A stretch of DNA of 64,000 bases from G965247775 sp965247775 (lineage in GTDB: Bacteria; Chloroflexota; Dehalococcoidia; Bin125). Within the stretch, counting starts at the first letter, position 1. Each line of letters begins with the position of its first letter. The DNA lies in the NCBI GenBank assembly GCA_965247775.1, contig OZ252031.1, positions 930,001 to 994,000 on the forward strand. The letters run 5' to 3'. The translations under genes were made by a program, and so were the position numbers. The notes under the pieces are model-generated. The model was not told the DNA's origin and did not search any database. It worked only from the letters and a program-made list of their open reading frames with translations. Shown piece after piece: positions 40,509 through 49,572 of this stretch.

Positions 40509-43409
40509 ATGGCGCACTCCGACGACGAGGGCCCGCCGGTCGTTGAGGCGGAAGCCGCGGCCGACATCGCGGGCGATCCCACGGACGCCAGCGACGCCAC
40601 ACTGATCGAGCGGCGTTACACCGAGCCCGGCCGCCATCCCTACGACGATCTGGAGTGGGAGCGGCGCACCGCGTCGATCACCTCCGACAGCGGCGGCGTT
40701 GTCTTCGAGCAGAGGGACGTGGAGGCGCCGCGCCGCTGGTCGCTGAACGCAACCAACATCGTGGTTTCCAAGTACTTCTACGGGCCCGCTGGGACGCCGG
40801 CGCGGGAGACTTCCGTGCGCCAGCTGATCGATCGCGTGGTCGATACAATCGCGCGCTGGGGCCGCCAGGGTGGCTACCTCGCCGGCGCCGAGGCGGAGGC
40901 CTTCAGCAGCGAGCTGCGCTACCTCCTCGTCAACCAGTACGCCGCCTTCAACAGCCCCGTCTGGTTCAACGTGGGCGTCGAGGAGGCGCCGCAGTGCTCC
41001 GCCTGCTTCATCAACTCCGTGGAGGACACCATGGAGTCGATCATGGACCTCGCCACCCGGGAGGCGCTGCTGTTCAAGTGGGGCAGCGGCACCGGCAGCA
41101 ACCTCTCCACGCTCCGCTCCAGCAAGGAAGCCCTTTCGGGGGGCGGCGTGCCCTCGGGCCCCGTCTCCTTCATGCGCGGCTACGACGCCTTCGCCAACGT
41201 GATCAAGTCCGGCGGCAAGACCCGGCGCGCAGCCAAGATGATCATCCTGAACGCCGACCACCCGGACATCATGGAGTTCGTCTGGTGCAAGGCGGACGAG
41301 GAGCGCAAGGCCTGGGCCCTGATCGACGCGGGCTACGAGGGCTCCCTGAACGGGCCCGCGTACTCCTCCGTCGCCTTCCAGAACGCCAACCACAGCGTCC
41401 GCGTGAGCGACGACTTCATGCGCGCTGTGCAGGAGGGCGCCAGCTACTGGACGCGGGCCGTCACCAGCGGCGAGGCCGTGGAGGAGCTGCGCGCGCGCGA
41501 CGTGCTGCGCGGCATCGCCGAGGCCACGCAGCAGTGCGGCGACCCCGGCATGCAGTTCGACACCACGATCAACGACTGGAACCCCTGCTCGGCGACGGGC
41601 CGCATTCAGGCCAGCAACCCCTGCTCCGAGTACATGTTCCTGGACGACACGGCCTGCAACCTGGCCTCGCTCAACCTGCTCAAGTTCTACGACCTGACGA
41701 GCCACGAATTCGACGTCGAGGGGTACCGGCACGCCGCCGCCGTCCTCATTACGGCGCAGGAGATCCTGGTCAGCAACGCTTCCTACCCCTCCCAGCAGAT
41801 CCGCGAGAACAGCGAGCGCTTCCGCCCGCTGGGCCTGGGCTACACCAACCTGGGCGCCCTGCTGATGGCCCGCGGCCTGCCGTACGACTCGCCCGAGGGG
41901 CGCGGCATGGCCGGCACCCTGACCGCCGTGATGACGGGGGAGGCCTACGCGCAGTCGGCGCGCATCGCTCGCCGCGTCGGACCGTTCGACGCCTACCACG
42001 CCAACCGGGAGCCGTTCCTGCGCGTGATCGGCAAGCACCGTGAGGCCGTCGGCGGAATCGAGGCGTTGGAGACGGTCCCGGCGGATCTCACCGCGGCCGC
42101 CGGCGAGGCCTGGGACGAGGCGCTGCAGCTGGGGCGGCGCTTTGGCTACCGCAACGCCCAGGCCACCGTGCTGGCGCCGACCGGCACCATCGCCTTCATG
42201 ATGGACTGCGACACGACGGGCGTGGAGCCCGACATCGCCCTGGTCAAGTACAAGAACCTCTCCGGCGGTGGCTATATGAAAATCGTCAACGGCACAGTGC
42301 CGGCCGCGCTGGCCCGTCTGGGCTACGAGGCCGAGGCGCGAGAGCGGATCGTCGCCTACATCGATGCGGAGGGCACCATTGAGGGCGCGCCCGGCCTGCG
42401 GGAGGAGCACCTGCCGGTCTTCGACTGCGCCTTCAAGGCCGCTGCCGGCAACCGCAGCATCGCGCCCATGGGCCACGTGCGGATGATGGGCGCCGCCCAG
42501 CCCTTCCTCTCCGGGGCCATCTCCAAGACGGTCAACGTGCCCGAGGACGCCGGCAGCGACGAAATCATGGACGCCTACGTGCAGGCCTGGAAGCTGGGCA
42601 TCAAGGCCATCGCCATCTACCGCGACAACTCCAAGCGCATCCAGCCGCTGGAAACGACGCAGCGCGTCGATGGGGGCAAGGTCGGCGCGGGGGTCAACGG
42701 CGGCGGCGGGAGCCTGACGGACCCGGCCCGCTCCAGCTCCAGCGACGCGCCCACCATCGTCGATGAGGCGCCGACGCCGCCGGCCTACCGCCGGCATCGC
42801 CTGCCGGACGACCGTCACGCGGTGACGCACAAGTTCAGCATCGGCGAGCACGAGGGCTACCTGACGGTGGGCGAGTACGCCAACGGGCAGCCCGGCGAAC
42901 TCTTCATCCACGTCTCCAAGGAGGGCTCCACGGTCTCCGGTCTGATGGACTCCGTGGGCGCGATCACGAGCGTGGCGCTGCAGTCCGGCCTGCCCTTGGA
43001 GACGCTGGTGCGCAAGTTCAGTCACTCCCGCTTCGAGCCCAGCGGCTGGACGCGCAATCCGCAGATCGGGCACGCCAGCTCCATCCTGGACTACGTCTTC
43101 CGCTGGATGGGGATGCGCTACCTGGAGGCGCCGGAGTCGGACGTGGCAGCGGCGCAGGCGCCGCTGCCGCTGTCGCCGGCGTCGCCGATGCCGGCGCAAC
43201 CGCCGTCGGAGGAGGCGAGCGCGCCGGTGCCGCGATTCTTGGGCGGCTACCCGCCGCTTGGCGGGGGCCAGGCGAGCCGGCAGGAGGGGCCGGGTGCCTT
43301 CCAGAATCAGCTGGACGCACCGCTCTGCTCTGACTGCGGGCACATGATGGTGCGGAACGGGAGTTGTTATCGCTGCTTCAACTGCGGCGCAACGAGCGGC
43401 TGCAGCTAG
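40509..43409 (+). CDS. nrdJ: Adenosylcobalamin-dependent ribonucleotide reductase (class II)
   Basis: A 966-residue reductase making deoxyribonucleotides with B12 as radical source, independent of oxygen. Seen: SACFINSVEDTMESIMD and KWGSGTGSNLSTLRSS near the N-terminal third, the active-site segment NPCSEYMFLDDTACNLASLN near 375, PTGTIAFMMDCDTTGVEPD near 560, a TSCPD-like domain (about 775-870), and a C-terminal Cys-rich tail with zinc-ribbon spacing (CSDC and CFNC) whose cysteines re-reduce the active site. The ATG at 40509 has AGGA 8 nt upstream. It stands alone, fed by its own complex promoter region. B12 synthesis or uptake genes are not obvious nearby. Confidence 0.95.
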   Translation: MAHSDDEGPPVVEAEAAADIAGDPTDASDATLIERRYTEPGRHPYDDLEWERRTASITSDSGGVVFEQRDVEAPRRWSLNATNIVVSKYFYGPAGTPARETSVRQLIDRVVDTIARWGRQGGYLAGAEAEAFSSELRYLLVNQYAAFNSPVWFNVGVEEAPQCSACFINSVEDTMESIMDLATREALLFKWGSGTGSNLSTLRSSKEALSGGGVPSGPVSFMRGYDAFANVIKSGGKTRRAAKMIILNADHPDIMEFVWCKADEERKAWALIDAGYEGSLNGPAYSSVAFQNANHSVRVSDDFMRAVQEGASYWTRAVTSGEAVEELRARDVLRGIAEATQQCGDPGMQFDTTINDWNPCSATGRIQASNPCSEYMFLDDTACNLASLNLLKFYDLTSHEFDVEGYRHAAAVLITAQEILVSNASYPSQQIRENSERFRPLGLGYTNLGALLMARGLPYDSPEGRGMAGTLTAVMTGEAYAQSARIARRVGPFDAYHANREPFLRVIGKHREAVGGIEALETVPADLTAAAGEAWDEALQLGRRFGYRNAQATVLAPTGTIAFMMDCDTTGVEPDIALVKYKNLSGGGYMKIVNGTVPAALARLGYEAEARERIVAYIDAEGTIEGAPGLREEHLPVFDCAFKAAAGNRSIAPMGHVRMMGAAQPFLSGAISKTVNVPEDAGSDEIMDAYVQAWKLGIKAIAIYRDNSKRIQPLETTQRVDGGKVGAGVNGGGGSLTDPARSSSSDAPTIVDEAPTPPAYRRHRLPDDRHAVTHKFSIGEHEGYLTVGEYANGQPGELFIHVSKEGSTVSGLMDSVGAITSVALQSGLPLETLVRKFSHSRFEPSGWTRNPQIGHASSILDYVFRWMGMRYLEAPESDVAAAQAPLPLSPASPMPAQPPSEEASAPVPRFLGGYPPLGGGQASRQEGPGAFQNQLDAPLCSDCGHMMVRNGSCYRCFNCGATSGCS

Positions 43410-43477
43410 CGGCGCTGAGTGAGCGCGTTTCGCGTGGGGTAGAGCCGCCGACCCTCATCCCCCACGCTGCGGCGTTG

Positions 43478-43504
43478 AGGCCCGGGATCGGATCCCGGGC
43501 CTCT
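43478..43504. terminator. Bidirectional hairpin between nrdJ and the RDD gene
   Basis: A near-perfect 13-bp palindrome (GAGGCCCGGGATC, one base, GATCCCGGGCCTC) between convergent genes, followed by TTCGTG on the plus strand. It probably ends nrdJ transcription and, in the other direction, the RDD gene pair. Confidence 0.65.
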
Positions 43505-43530
43505 TCGTGTCCGGCGCACAGCCTACTCGC

Positions 43531-44451
43531 TTATGACTCATGGAGGATGCGGCGGCGCTCTTTTTCGAAGTCGTCGACGCTGATCTCGCCGCGGGCGCGG
43601 CGCTCCCACAGCTGCTCGAGCCGCGCCGCCGCCGAGCGGGGGTCGCCCGTGATGCCGGGTCCGATCCCGTCCGTCGAGGTGGGACGCTCCCTTGGACGTT
43701 CGCGATCAGGCCGGCGGGGGGGTTCCCGGCGCGCGGGTGGCGGCTCTTCCCAGCGGCCCTCCGGATCGGGCCAGCCGATGGGGCGGTCGTCGCGCAGGGG
43801 GCGGTCGGTGGGCCGCTCGGCCGGGCGGGGCTGCGGTTGGGGCCGCTCCAGCGGGGGCCGGCTCGCGGAGGCAGGCTGCACCGGCGGACGATGGCCGGGC
43901 GCCGTCACGGGTGGCGGGGGCATGCCGCCGGGCGGGGTCGCGACGCCCCATTCTCCAGCAGAGTCCCGGCGCTGCCGCCGGTCGCGTTCGTGCTGGGGCG
44001 CCGCCACCTGCGCCGCGATCCCCTGCGGCGCCCGCACGACCGCGCTGCCGACCAAGCGGTCCTGGATGGAGAGGCGGTCGCGGCTCAAGAGCGCGACCAG
44101 CAGATTCAGCGGCAGGAGGGGTAGCAGCACCAGCGACAGGATCCCCTCGCGCCACCAGACGGTCGCGCCGGGCAGCGTCGCGGCGTCCCGCGCGACGACG
44201 CGCAGCCCGAGCACTCGCTTGCCCGGCGACTGCCCCCGCCCGGCCGTGGAACCCAGCCAGAGCCACCAACCGATCCCGGCCAGGCCCGCGAAGAGCAGCG
44301 TGTCCAGCAGTCGCGCGGTGATCCGTCGGGTCGCGCCGGCGCGGAACAGGCCGGCGCGGGTCTCGCTGCCGAGGACGCCGCAGGATGAACAGAAGGCACC
44401 CTCGCCGCGAGGCACGCCGCAGCGGGCGCAGGTCACACTGCTGAAACGCAT
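43531..44451 (-). CDS. RDD membrane protein with zinc ribbon and SHOCT motif
   Basis: A 306-residue protein with an N-terminal zinc ribbon (CARCGVPRGEGAFCSSC), an RDD domain with about three helices (TARLLDTLLFAGLAG, SPGKRVLGLRVVARDAATL), a long Pro/Arg-rich linker of about 110 residues, and a C-terminal SHOCT motif (LEQLWERRARGEISVDDFEK). RDD proteins are small membrane modules, sometimes linked to Na+/H+ exchange; SHOCT often mediates oligomerisation. The linker is probably disordered. A strong AAGGAGGA lies upstream. Second of a tandem pair. Confidence 0.85.
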   Translation of the reverse strand: MRFSSVTCARCGVPRGEGAFCSSCGVLGSETRAGLFRAGATRRITARLLDTLLFAGLAGIGWWLWLGSTAGRGQSPGKRVLGLRVVARDAATLPGATVWWREGILSLVLLPLLPLNLLVALLSRDRLSIQDRLVGSAVVRAPQGIAAQVAAPQHERDRRQRRDSAGEWGVATPPGGMPPPPVTAPGHRPPVQPASASRPPLERPQPQPRPAERPTDRPLRDDRPIGWPDPEGRWEEPPPARREPPRRPDRERPRERPTSTDGIGPGITGDPRSAAARLEQLWERRARGEISVDDFEKERRRILHES

Positions 44452-44465
44452 GGCCTGGGTCCTCC

Positions 44466-45107
44466 TTAGGCATCGTCGAGAATACGCCGCCGCCGCCGCT
44501 CATACTCGGCGGTGGAAATGCCGCCCTGCTCGTAGAGCGCACGCAGCGCGCGCAGCTGCCGCTGCACGGCCTCGCTCGTGTAGGCGTCGGGTGCGCCGGG
44601 CGGGGGCCCGCCCGGGGCGTCCCGCTGGGACCCAGGGGCGCCGCCGATCCCCTGCGGCGCATACACCACCAGCGTATCGGCCAGCTTGTCGTGCAGGGTC
44701 TGGCGGTCGCGGTCCCAGAGGATCCAGGCCCCATCGAGCAGGCTGGGGAGGGGTCCGACGAAGGCGCCGGCGACCCCGAACAGGAGTCCTTCGATCCCCA
44801 CCTCGCGCAGCCAGACCCGTTCGGCGGTGGCCGGGCTGCCGTCGCCCATCACGATCCACATCGAGAGCAGTCGCTTGGCCGGCGTCTGCGACGTCTGGGC
44901 GGTGAAGTAGAGCCAGATCAGCCAGCCCAGCCCCAGGGTGGCCAGGAAGAGCAGGCTCTCCAGCAGGGCCCCGCCCAGGCGCCGCGAGCGGCTGGCTGCG
45001 TAGAGATCGCGATCCCGCAGGCCGCGAAGCACACCACAGTGGGCGCAGAAAAGATTCCGGCCTGCGATCCGCCCGCAGCGGGCGCAGTCTCCGGGCGACA
45101 CCTGCAC
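44466..45107 (-). CDS. RDD membrane protein paralogue with zinc ribbon and SHOCT
   Basis: A 213-residue paralogue of the next gene with the same order: zinc ribbon (CARCGRIAGRNLFCAHC), RDD helices (RLGGALLESLLFLATLG, TPAKRLLSMWIVM), and a SHOCT end (LRALYEQGGISTAEYERRRR), but with a short linker. The 14-bp gap between the genes and matching layout point to tandem duplication; length divergence is all in the linker. First gene of the pair. Confidence 0.82.
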   Translation of the reverse strand: MQVSPGDCARCGRIAGRNLFCAHCGVLRGLRDRDLYAASRSRRLGGALLESLLFLATLGLGWLIWLYFTAQTSQTPAKRLLSMWIVMGDGSPATAERVWLREVGIEGLLFGVAGAFVGPLPSLLDGAWILWDRDRQTLHDKLADTLVVYAPQGIGGAPGSQRDAPGGPPPGAPDAYTSEAVQRQLRALRALYEQGGISTAEYERRRRRILDDA

Positions 45108-45205
45108 CGGGCTGGCCTCCCTCCCACGCGGACCACGGCGGCCGGCGGCGCCCTCACGATAGTCGCCCCCCGACAGCGCGGAAACGACCGCCGCCCGCGG
45201 GTGGC

Positions 45206-45211
45206 TACCAT
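45206..45211 (+). promoter_or_regulatory. -10-like box TACCAT, 6 nt before the ATG at 45218
   Basis: TACCAT, six bases, ATG. No Shine-Dalgarno; leaderless arrangement. Confidence 0.5.
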
Positions 45212-45217
45212 CCGGCC

Positions 45218-45562
45218 ATGCAGCCGGACCCGCCGCCGCTCCAGGGCGAGGCCGTGATGGACGAACGCCAGCTCGACGGCGCGCGGCATCTCACACTGGA
45301 CTTCGCCGCCGCCGCCGGTGACTGGAGCGTCGCCCTGCACCTGGTGATGGACCGCGACGGCGCGCCGCGGGAAGGCGAGATGGAGATCGAGGGGGCCGAC
45401 GGCGTCTGGTCCGGCGCCCTCGTCCGGGTCGAAGCCGTGGAGACGGCGGGGCCGCTGCGCTTGCGCGCGAGCTTCCGCGCCGACGACCCGGCAGTCCCCG
45501 AGCGAGTGATCGACTTGCGGGAGGATGCGGAGGGCGATGGCTTCCGGCTGCGCGTCGGCTGA
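45218..45562 (+). CDS. Small hypothetical protein before cofD
   Basis: A 114-residue acidic protein of alternating beta-like strands (SVALHLVMDRDGAPREGEM, VWSGALVRVEAVETAGPLRL, FRLRVG). No Cys or membrane segment and no recognised family. The ATG at 45218 follows a TACCAT box by 6 nt. It is 48 bp upstream of cofD on the same strand, but cofD has its own -10 box, so dependence is unclear. Confidence 0.6.
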   Translation: MQPDPPPLQGEAVMDERQLDGARHLTLDFAAAAGDWSVALHLVMDRDGAPREGEMEIEGADGVWSGALVRVEAVETAGPLRLRASFRADDPAVPERVIDLREDAEGDGFRLRVG

Positions 45563-45598
45563 GGCAGCGTCCGTTGCCTCAGCCCAGCGGTGAGCGTG

Positions 45599-45604
45599 TA
45601 GCCT
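45599..45604 (+). promoter_or_regulatory. -10-like box TAGCCT, 6 nt before cofD ATG
   Basis: TAGCCT, six bases, ATG at 45611. No Shine-Dalgarno; leaderless arrangement. Confidence 0.5.
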
Positions 45605-45610
45605 TCGCCC

Positions 45611-46585
45611 ATGCGGCAATCGCAAGGCCCGGTGGTCGTGCTGGCGGGTGGCGTCGGGGCGGCCCGCTTCCTCGAAGGCCTGGTGCGGGTCGTGCCGCCT
45701 GCCGACGTGGTGGCCGTGGTCAACGTGGGCGACGACCTGGAGATCGCCGGCCTGCACGTCAGCCCCGACGTCGACACGGTCACCTACACGCTCGCCGGCC
45801 TGGTCAATCCGGGGACCGGCTGGGGCCTGCGCGACGACACCAGCGCCGCCCTCGAGCGGCTGCGCGATCTGGGCGGCGCGGCCTGGTTCCATCTGGGCGA
45901 CCGCGATCTGGGCACGCACCTGTATCGCACCCAACGACTGCGGGAGGGCGCCCCGCTGAGCGCCATCAGCGGGGAGATCGCGCGGGCCGCGGGGCTCGCC
46001 TGCACGATCACGCCCGCGACCGACGGCCGCCTGCGCACGCTCATCCAGACCGACGACGGCGCGCTGCTGCCCTTCCAGGAGTACTTCGTGCAGCGCCGCC
46101 AGCAGGATGTGGTGCGCGCGATCCGCTTCGAGGGCGCGGAGAGCAGCGAGCCCGCCCCCGGCGTCGACGAGGCGATCATGCGGGCGCGGGCGATCATCGT
46201 CGCGCCCAGCAACCCCTTCCTCTCGATCGACCCGGTGCTGGCGGTGCCGGGGCTGCGCGACTGCCTCTTGACGGCGGCGGCGCCTATCGTCGCGGTGAGC
46301 CCCGTCATCGCGGGGCGCGCGGTCAAGGGCCCGACTGCCGCCCTCCTGGAGAGCCTAGGCCACGATGTCTCCGCCGCCGGCGTGGCACGGCTCTATCAGG
46401 ACCTGATCGACACGTTCGTGCTCGACGAGCAGGACGCCGCACTGGTCCCGCGCATCGAAGGGGAGACCGGCGTGACCTGCCACGTCGCGCAGACGCTGAT
46501 GCAGGGGCTGCCCGAGAAGGAGGCGCTTGCCGGGGCCACCCTGGCGGCGGCGGACGGGGCCCGGGCCCGGCGCGCCGGGGCCTGA
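45611..46585 (+). CDS. cofD: 2-phospho-L-lactate transferase (F420 biosynthesis)
   Basis: A 324-residue enzyme that joins the phospholactate (or phosphoenolpyruvate) moiety to Fo, giving F420-0. Motifs: VVLAGGVGAARFLEGL at the N-terminus, VNVGDDLEIAGLHVSPDVDT, WFHLGDRDLGTHLYRT, VAPSNPFLSIDPVL and SPVIAGRAVKGPT. Length and motifs are canonical. The stop overlaps the cofC start (TGATG), so the two are translationally coupled. Shows that the organism makes F420. Confidence 0.95.
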   Translation: MRQSQGPVVVLAGGVGAARFLEGLVRVVPPADVVAVVNVGDDLEIAGLHVSPDVDTVTYTLAGLVNPGTGWGLRDDTSAALERLRDLGGAAWFHLGDRDLGTHLYRTQRLREGAPLSAISGEIARAAGLACTITPATDGRLRTLIQTDDGALLPFQEYFVQRRQQDVVRAIRFEGAESSEPAPGVDEAIMRARAIIVAPSNPFLSIDPVLAVPGLRDCLLTAAAPIVAVSPVIAGRAVKGPTAALLESLGHDVSAAGVARLYQDLIDTFVLDEQDAALVPRIEGETGVTCHVAQTLMQGLPEKEALAGATLAAADGARARRAGA

Positions 46586-47301
46586 TGACGAGCGCCACCG
46601 GCAGCGGACCGAGCCGCGCGCGGGGGCCGATCGAGGCGGTGGTGCCCGTGCGGGGGCTGCCCGCGGGCAAGACTCGACTGGCGTGGTTGCTCAGCGTGGA
46701 CCAGCGCAACCGGCTGGTGCGGGCCATGCTCGAGGATGTGGTCGGCGCCTTGCAAGCAGCGCCCAGCGTCGAGCGGGTCACGATCTTCAGTCGCGACGCC
46801 GCGGCCCGCCGCGAGGCGGAACGGCTGGAGGCGGGTTTCCTGCAGCAGCCTCCAGGGCGGGCGGGCCTGAACCCCGGCCTCGCGTACGCGCAGGCGCAGC
46901 GGGCGGAGGCCGGGGCCTTGCTGATCGTGCCGGCGGACCTGCCTTTGATTACCGCGGAGGACGTGGAGGCGCTGGTCGCCGCCCTGCGGTCCGCGCCCGC
47001 CGTGGCTATCGCGTCCGCCGACGACGGCGGCACGAACGGCCTCTGCCTGCGTCCTCCGGGGGTGATCGCGCCGGCCTTCGGCGCCGATTCCGCCCGGCTG
47101 CACCGCTCGGCGGCCGAGCGGGCCGGGGCGCGCGTGAGCAGGCTGGATTCCGAGCGCTGGGCGCTGGATGTCGATTGGCCCGAGGATCTGGCGCGCGTGC
47201 TGCGTCTCGCCGCCGGCCACCCGGCGGGTCAGCTCTTGCACACGATCCGGTGCCTACGTGCCCCCGACTTCCCCGCCGGCGATCCGCTCCCGGCGCCTTA
47301 G
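46585..47301 (+). CDS. cofC: 2-phospholactate/PEP guanylyltransferase (F420 biosynthesis)
   Basis: A 238-residue nucleotidyltransferase that activates 2-phospholactate or PEP with GTP for CofD. Motifs: EAVVPVRGLPAGKTRLAWLL, LIVPADLPLITAEDVEALV and ADDGGTNGLCLRPPG. The C-terminal 25 residues are extra. It starts at ATG 46585, overlapping the cofD stop by one base. Its end overlaps the convergent methyltransferase by 4 bp. FbiA/FbiB-type genes for Fo and polyglutamylation are not in the window. Confidence 0.93.
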   Translation: MTSATGSGPSRARGPIEAVVPVRGLPAGKTRLAWLLSVDQRNRLVRAMLEDVVGALQAAPSVERVTIFSRDAAARREAERLEAGFLQQPPGRAGLNPGLAYAQAQRAEAGALLIVPADLPLITAEDVEALVAALRSAPAVAIASADDGGTNGLCLRPPGVIAPAFGADSARLHRSAAERAGARVSRLDSERWALDVDWPEDLARVLRLAAGHPAGQLLHTIRCLRAPDFPAGDPLPAP

Positions 47302-47960
47302 CCCGCTGGCTCTCGCTGCGCCTCCGCGACCGCGTGGCGGGGGCCCTGCCGCGCCTTGTGGTAGTTGCCAAAGAGGGCCGTCAAGCGTCGGCGCAGGTAG
47401 CGGCGCAGGCCGAGCACGGAGACGACGACGAGCGATCCGCCCGGGGCCAGCGCGGCGTAGGCGTCCAGCAGCATCTCGTCCAGGGCCTCGTTGCCGGCCT
47501 GCGCGGGCAGGTTGGAGACGATCAGCGCGTAGGGACCGGGCGGCGCGTCGCGCAAGCCGGGGCTGAGCGTGGCGCTGGCATTGGCCAGCCCGTTGCGCTC
47601 GATGTTCTCCCGCGCCGTTTCGACCGCCAGGATGTCCTTATCGACGAGGGCGACCTGCGTGGCCGGCCAGAGGGCGGCCAGACTCAGCCCCAGCGCGCCG
47701 TAACCGCAGCCCAGGTCCAGAACCCGCGGCTGGGGCGGCAGCAGGGCCAGCTCGTTCAGCAGCAGCCCCGTCCCTTCGTCGATGCCTTTGGCGGAGAACA
47801 GGCCCCAGGCGCTGAGGAGCGTAAGCGCGCGCGTGCCCAAGTCCAGCGTGATCTCGGGCCGCTCCGCCAGGCGGGCGCGCAGGGCCTCGCGTTCTTGGCT
47901 GGGGCGTTCCTGGCTGGGGCGTTCGCGGCTGGGCTCAGGGGGAGGCTCGGCGTCCGGCAT
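47298..47960 (-). CDS. RsmC-like class I methyltransferase
   Basis: A 220-residue protein: motif I VLDLGCGYGALGLSLA near 80-95, VDKDILAVETARENIERNG, and IVSNLPAQAG, the position where N6/N2 methyltransferases carry NPPY or NPPF. The altered NLPAQ favours the RsmC/RlmG-like small-domain relatives seen in some lineages; rRNA guanine-N2 is the likely but unproven target. The N-terminus has a short RPSQE duplication. It starts leaderless-like, with TAACCT 6 nt before the ATG. Confidence 0.82.
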   Translation of the reverse strand: MPDAEPPPEPSRERPSQERPSQEREALRARLAERPEITLDLGTRALTLLSAWGLFSAKGIDEGTGLLLNELALLPPQPRVLDLGCGYGALGLSLAALWPATQVALVDKDILAVETARENIERNGLANASATLSPGLRDAPPGPYALIVSNLPAQAGNEALDEMLLDAYAALAPGGSLVVVSVLGLRRYLRRRLTALFGNYHKARQGPRHAVAEAQREPAG

Positions 47961-47966
47961 CGGCCG

Positions 47967-47972
47967 AGGTTA
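47967..47972 (-). promoter_or_regulatory. -10-like box TAACCT, 6 nt before the methyltransferase ATG
   Basis: Minus-strand TAACCT, six bases, ATG at 47960. No Shine-Dalgarno; leaderless arrangement. Confidence 0.5.
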
Positions 47973-47998
47973 CCGCGCCCGTCCGTCCCGCACGATGG

Positions 47999-48181
47999 CT
48001 AACCCTCGTCGCCGGGCTGCTCCCAGTTGAGCGGCTCGCCCCCGTTCAGGAAGAGCCAGAAGGCCGCGCCGGTGGGGATGGGGATGGGGGCCACGGAACC
48101 GCCGCCGAGCAGCAGCAGGGCCGGGGCCAGAATCGCCGCCCGCAGCAGGCGCGGGATGGGCCCTTGCATGGCGGAGCGCAT
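47999..48181 (-). CDS. 60-residue small membrane protein
   Basis: MRSAMQGPIPRLLRAAI followed by a hydrophobic stretch (LAPALLLLGGG) and a second apolar part (PIPIPTGAAFWLFLNGG), ending in acidic QPGDEG. GGGAG lies 6 nt upstream of the ATG at 48181. The longer frame upstream is Arg/Pro-rich and is not credible coding. No family recognised. The next gene (48358) on the other strand also encodes a small membrane protein. Confidence 0.5.
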   Translation of the reverse strand: MRSAMQGPIPRLLRAAILAPALLLLGGGSVAPIPIPTGAAFWLFLNGGEPLNWEQPGDEG

Positions 48182-48357
48182 TGCCATCTCCCGGCGGGAC
48201 GGCGCGCGGCGCCGCGATCCCGGCAGTGGGATCATCGGGTTCCGGATTCGCCGGGCGCGGGGAGGGAAGCCGCTATCGGCACGGGCTCCGCGCCGGTTGA
48301 CCGGCCTCGCCACGAGCGCGAAACTGCGAGCGACGCGGTTCGGCGGAGAGGTGCAGG

Positions 48358-48654
48358 ATGGTCGCGATCCGGGTCCCCCGAGGGCTGCTGGCACTGCTGC
48401 TGGCGCTGCTGCTCCTAACCTCCCTCGCCGTCGTGGCGGGGCCGACGGCCTCCGCCGCCGGATCCGCGGCCTCAGAGCCGCCCGTCGTGGCGCGATCGGC
48501 CGGCGACGAGAGCGACGATCCCTTCCACGTGAGCGACGAGAGTCTGGCCGTCGCCGTCGTTGTGCCGCTGATCTTCCTGGTCGCCACCGGCGCGACCATC
48601 GGCTGGGCCTTGCACAATCGCCGCCGCGACGGCGATGACGAAGACGACGCGTAG
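48358..48654 (+). CDS. Small exported membrane protein
   Basis: A 98-residue protein with a signal-like N-terminus (LLALLLALLLLTSLAVVAG), a short extracytoplasmic segment with Asp/Glu clusters, a second helix near 65-82 (VAVVVPLIFLVATGATIGWA) and a cytoplasmic RRRDGDDEDDA tail. GGAGAGG lies upstream of the ATG. A two-helix or signal-plus-anchor topology is likely; no family recognised. Confidence 0.65.
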   Translation: MVAIRVPRGLLALLLALLLLTSLAVVAGPTASAAGSAASEPPVVARSAGDESDDPFHVSDESLAVAVVVPLIFLVATGATIGWALHNRRRDGDDEDDA

Positions 48655-48726
48655 CCCAACGCTGCGGACGGACGGTCGGGAGGCGGCTGCGTTGCCGAGG
48701 CGGCCGCCGCAGGCCGACACCGGGGG

Positions 48727-49572
48727 CTAGAAGAGCACGGAGCCCAGGCGGCGGCGGTAATCCTGCGTGAGCGGACTCTCGTTGCCCAGCATGACGAAGG
48801 CGTCCAGCAGGCGCAGGCGGGGGCCCTCGTCGTCCAGCGAGCGCTCCAGCCGGACCGCCGTGAGCAGGTGGTCGAGCGCTTCTTCCCACTCGCGCCGCAG
48901 CGCCAGGAGGCTGCCCAAGCGGTAGTGCGCCTCCGCGTCAGCGTCGTCGGCGGCGAGGCGGGCGCGCAGGGCGTCGGCGTCGGTGCCGGCCGCCACCCGG
49001 CGGAGGTTCAGCGCCGCCAGGACCTGCTTGGCGCGGGGGTCGGCCGGCCAGCGTTCCGCCAGTTTCCGCGCGCGCTCGTGGGTACCGCCCACGACCAGCA
49101 GCGCCGCCAGGGCCAGGGCGGCGTCCTGATGGTTCGGGTCTTCCGCGAGGACCGATTCCAGGACCTCCTGTGCCGCCCCCGGCTGGCCCGCGCCGAGGAG
49201 TCGTCGGGCTTTCTCCGTGCGGGTGTCCTGCGGTGAGGGCAGCACGCCCTGGAAGAACTCCCGTACCTGGGGCTCCGGCAGGGCGCCGACGAACTGGGAC
49301 ACCGGCTTGCCGTCGCGGTAGGCGAAGACGGCAGGGATGCCCTGGATCTGGTGCTGCTGCGCGACGGTCGGGTTCTCGTCCGTGTTCAGCTTGACGAGTT
49401 GCACCTCGCCGGCGTGCTCCTCCGCCAGCTTCTCTAGGATCGGCCCTAGGATGCGGCAGGGGCCGCACCAGGGCGCCCAGAAATCGACCACGACCGGGAC
49501 GTCCCGCGAGCGCTCCACGACCTCGGTCGCGAAACTCGCGTCCGTCACGTCCAGGACCGTCGTCGTGCTCAT
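48727..49572 (-). CDS. Thioredoxin with C-terminal TPR region (CnoX/YbbN-like)
   Basis: A 281-residue protein with a full thioredoxin domain (1-110; VVVDFWAPWCGPC with the CGPC redox pair, then GIPAVFAYRDGKPV) and a TPR-like helical C-terminus (AQEVLESVLAEDPNHQDAAL; AEAHYRLGSLLALRREWEEA). This is the architecture of the chaperedoxin CnoX (YbbN), which protects proteins from oxidative aggregation. The ATG at 49572 begins the domain, dropping a low-complexity upstream extension. Confidence 0.88.
   Translation of the reverse strand: MSTTTVLDVTDASFATEVVERSRDVPVVVDFWAPWCGPCRILGPILEKLAEEHAGEVQLVKLNTDENPTVAQQHQIQGIPAVFAYRDGKPVSQFVGALPEPQVREFFQGVLPSPQDTRTEKARRLLGAGQPGAAQEVLESVLAEDPNHQDAALALAALLVVGGTHERARKLAERWPADPRAKQVLAALNLRRVAAGTDADALRARLAADDADAEAHYRLGSLLALRREWEEALDHLLTAVRLERSLDDEGPRLRLLDAFVMLGNESPLTQDYRRRLGSVLF

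Noticed and set aside
43478..43504. GC-rich palindrome as an operator
   Set aside because: Its place between convergent genes and the T-rich flank fit a bidirectional terminator better.
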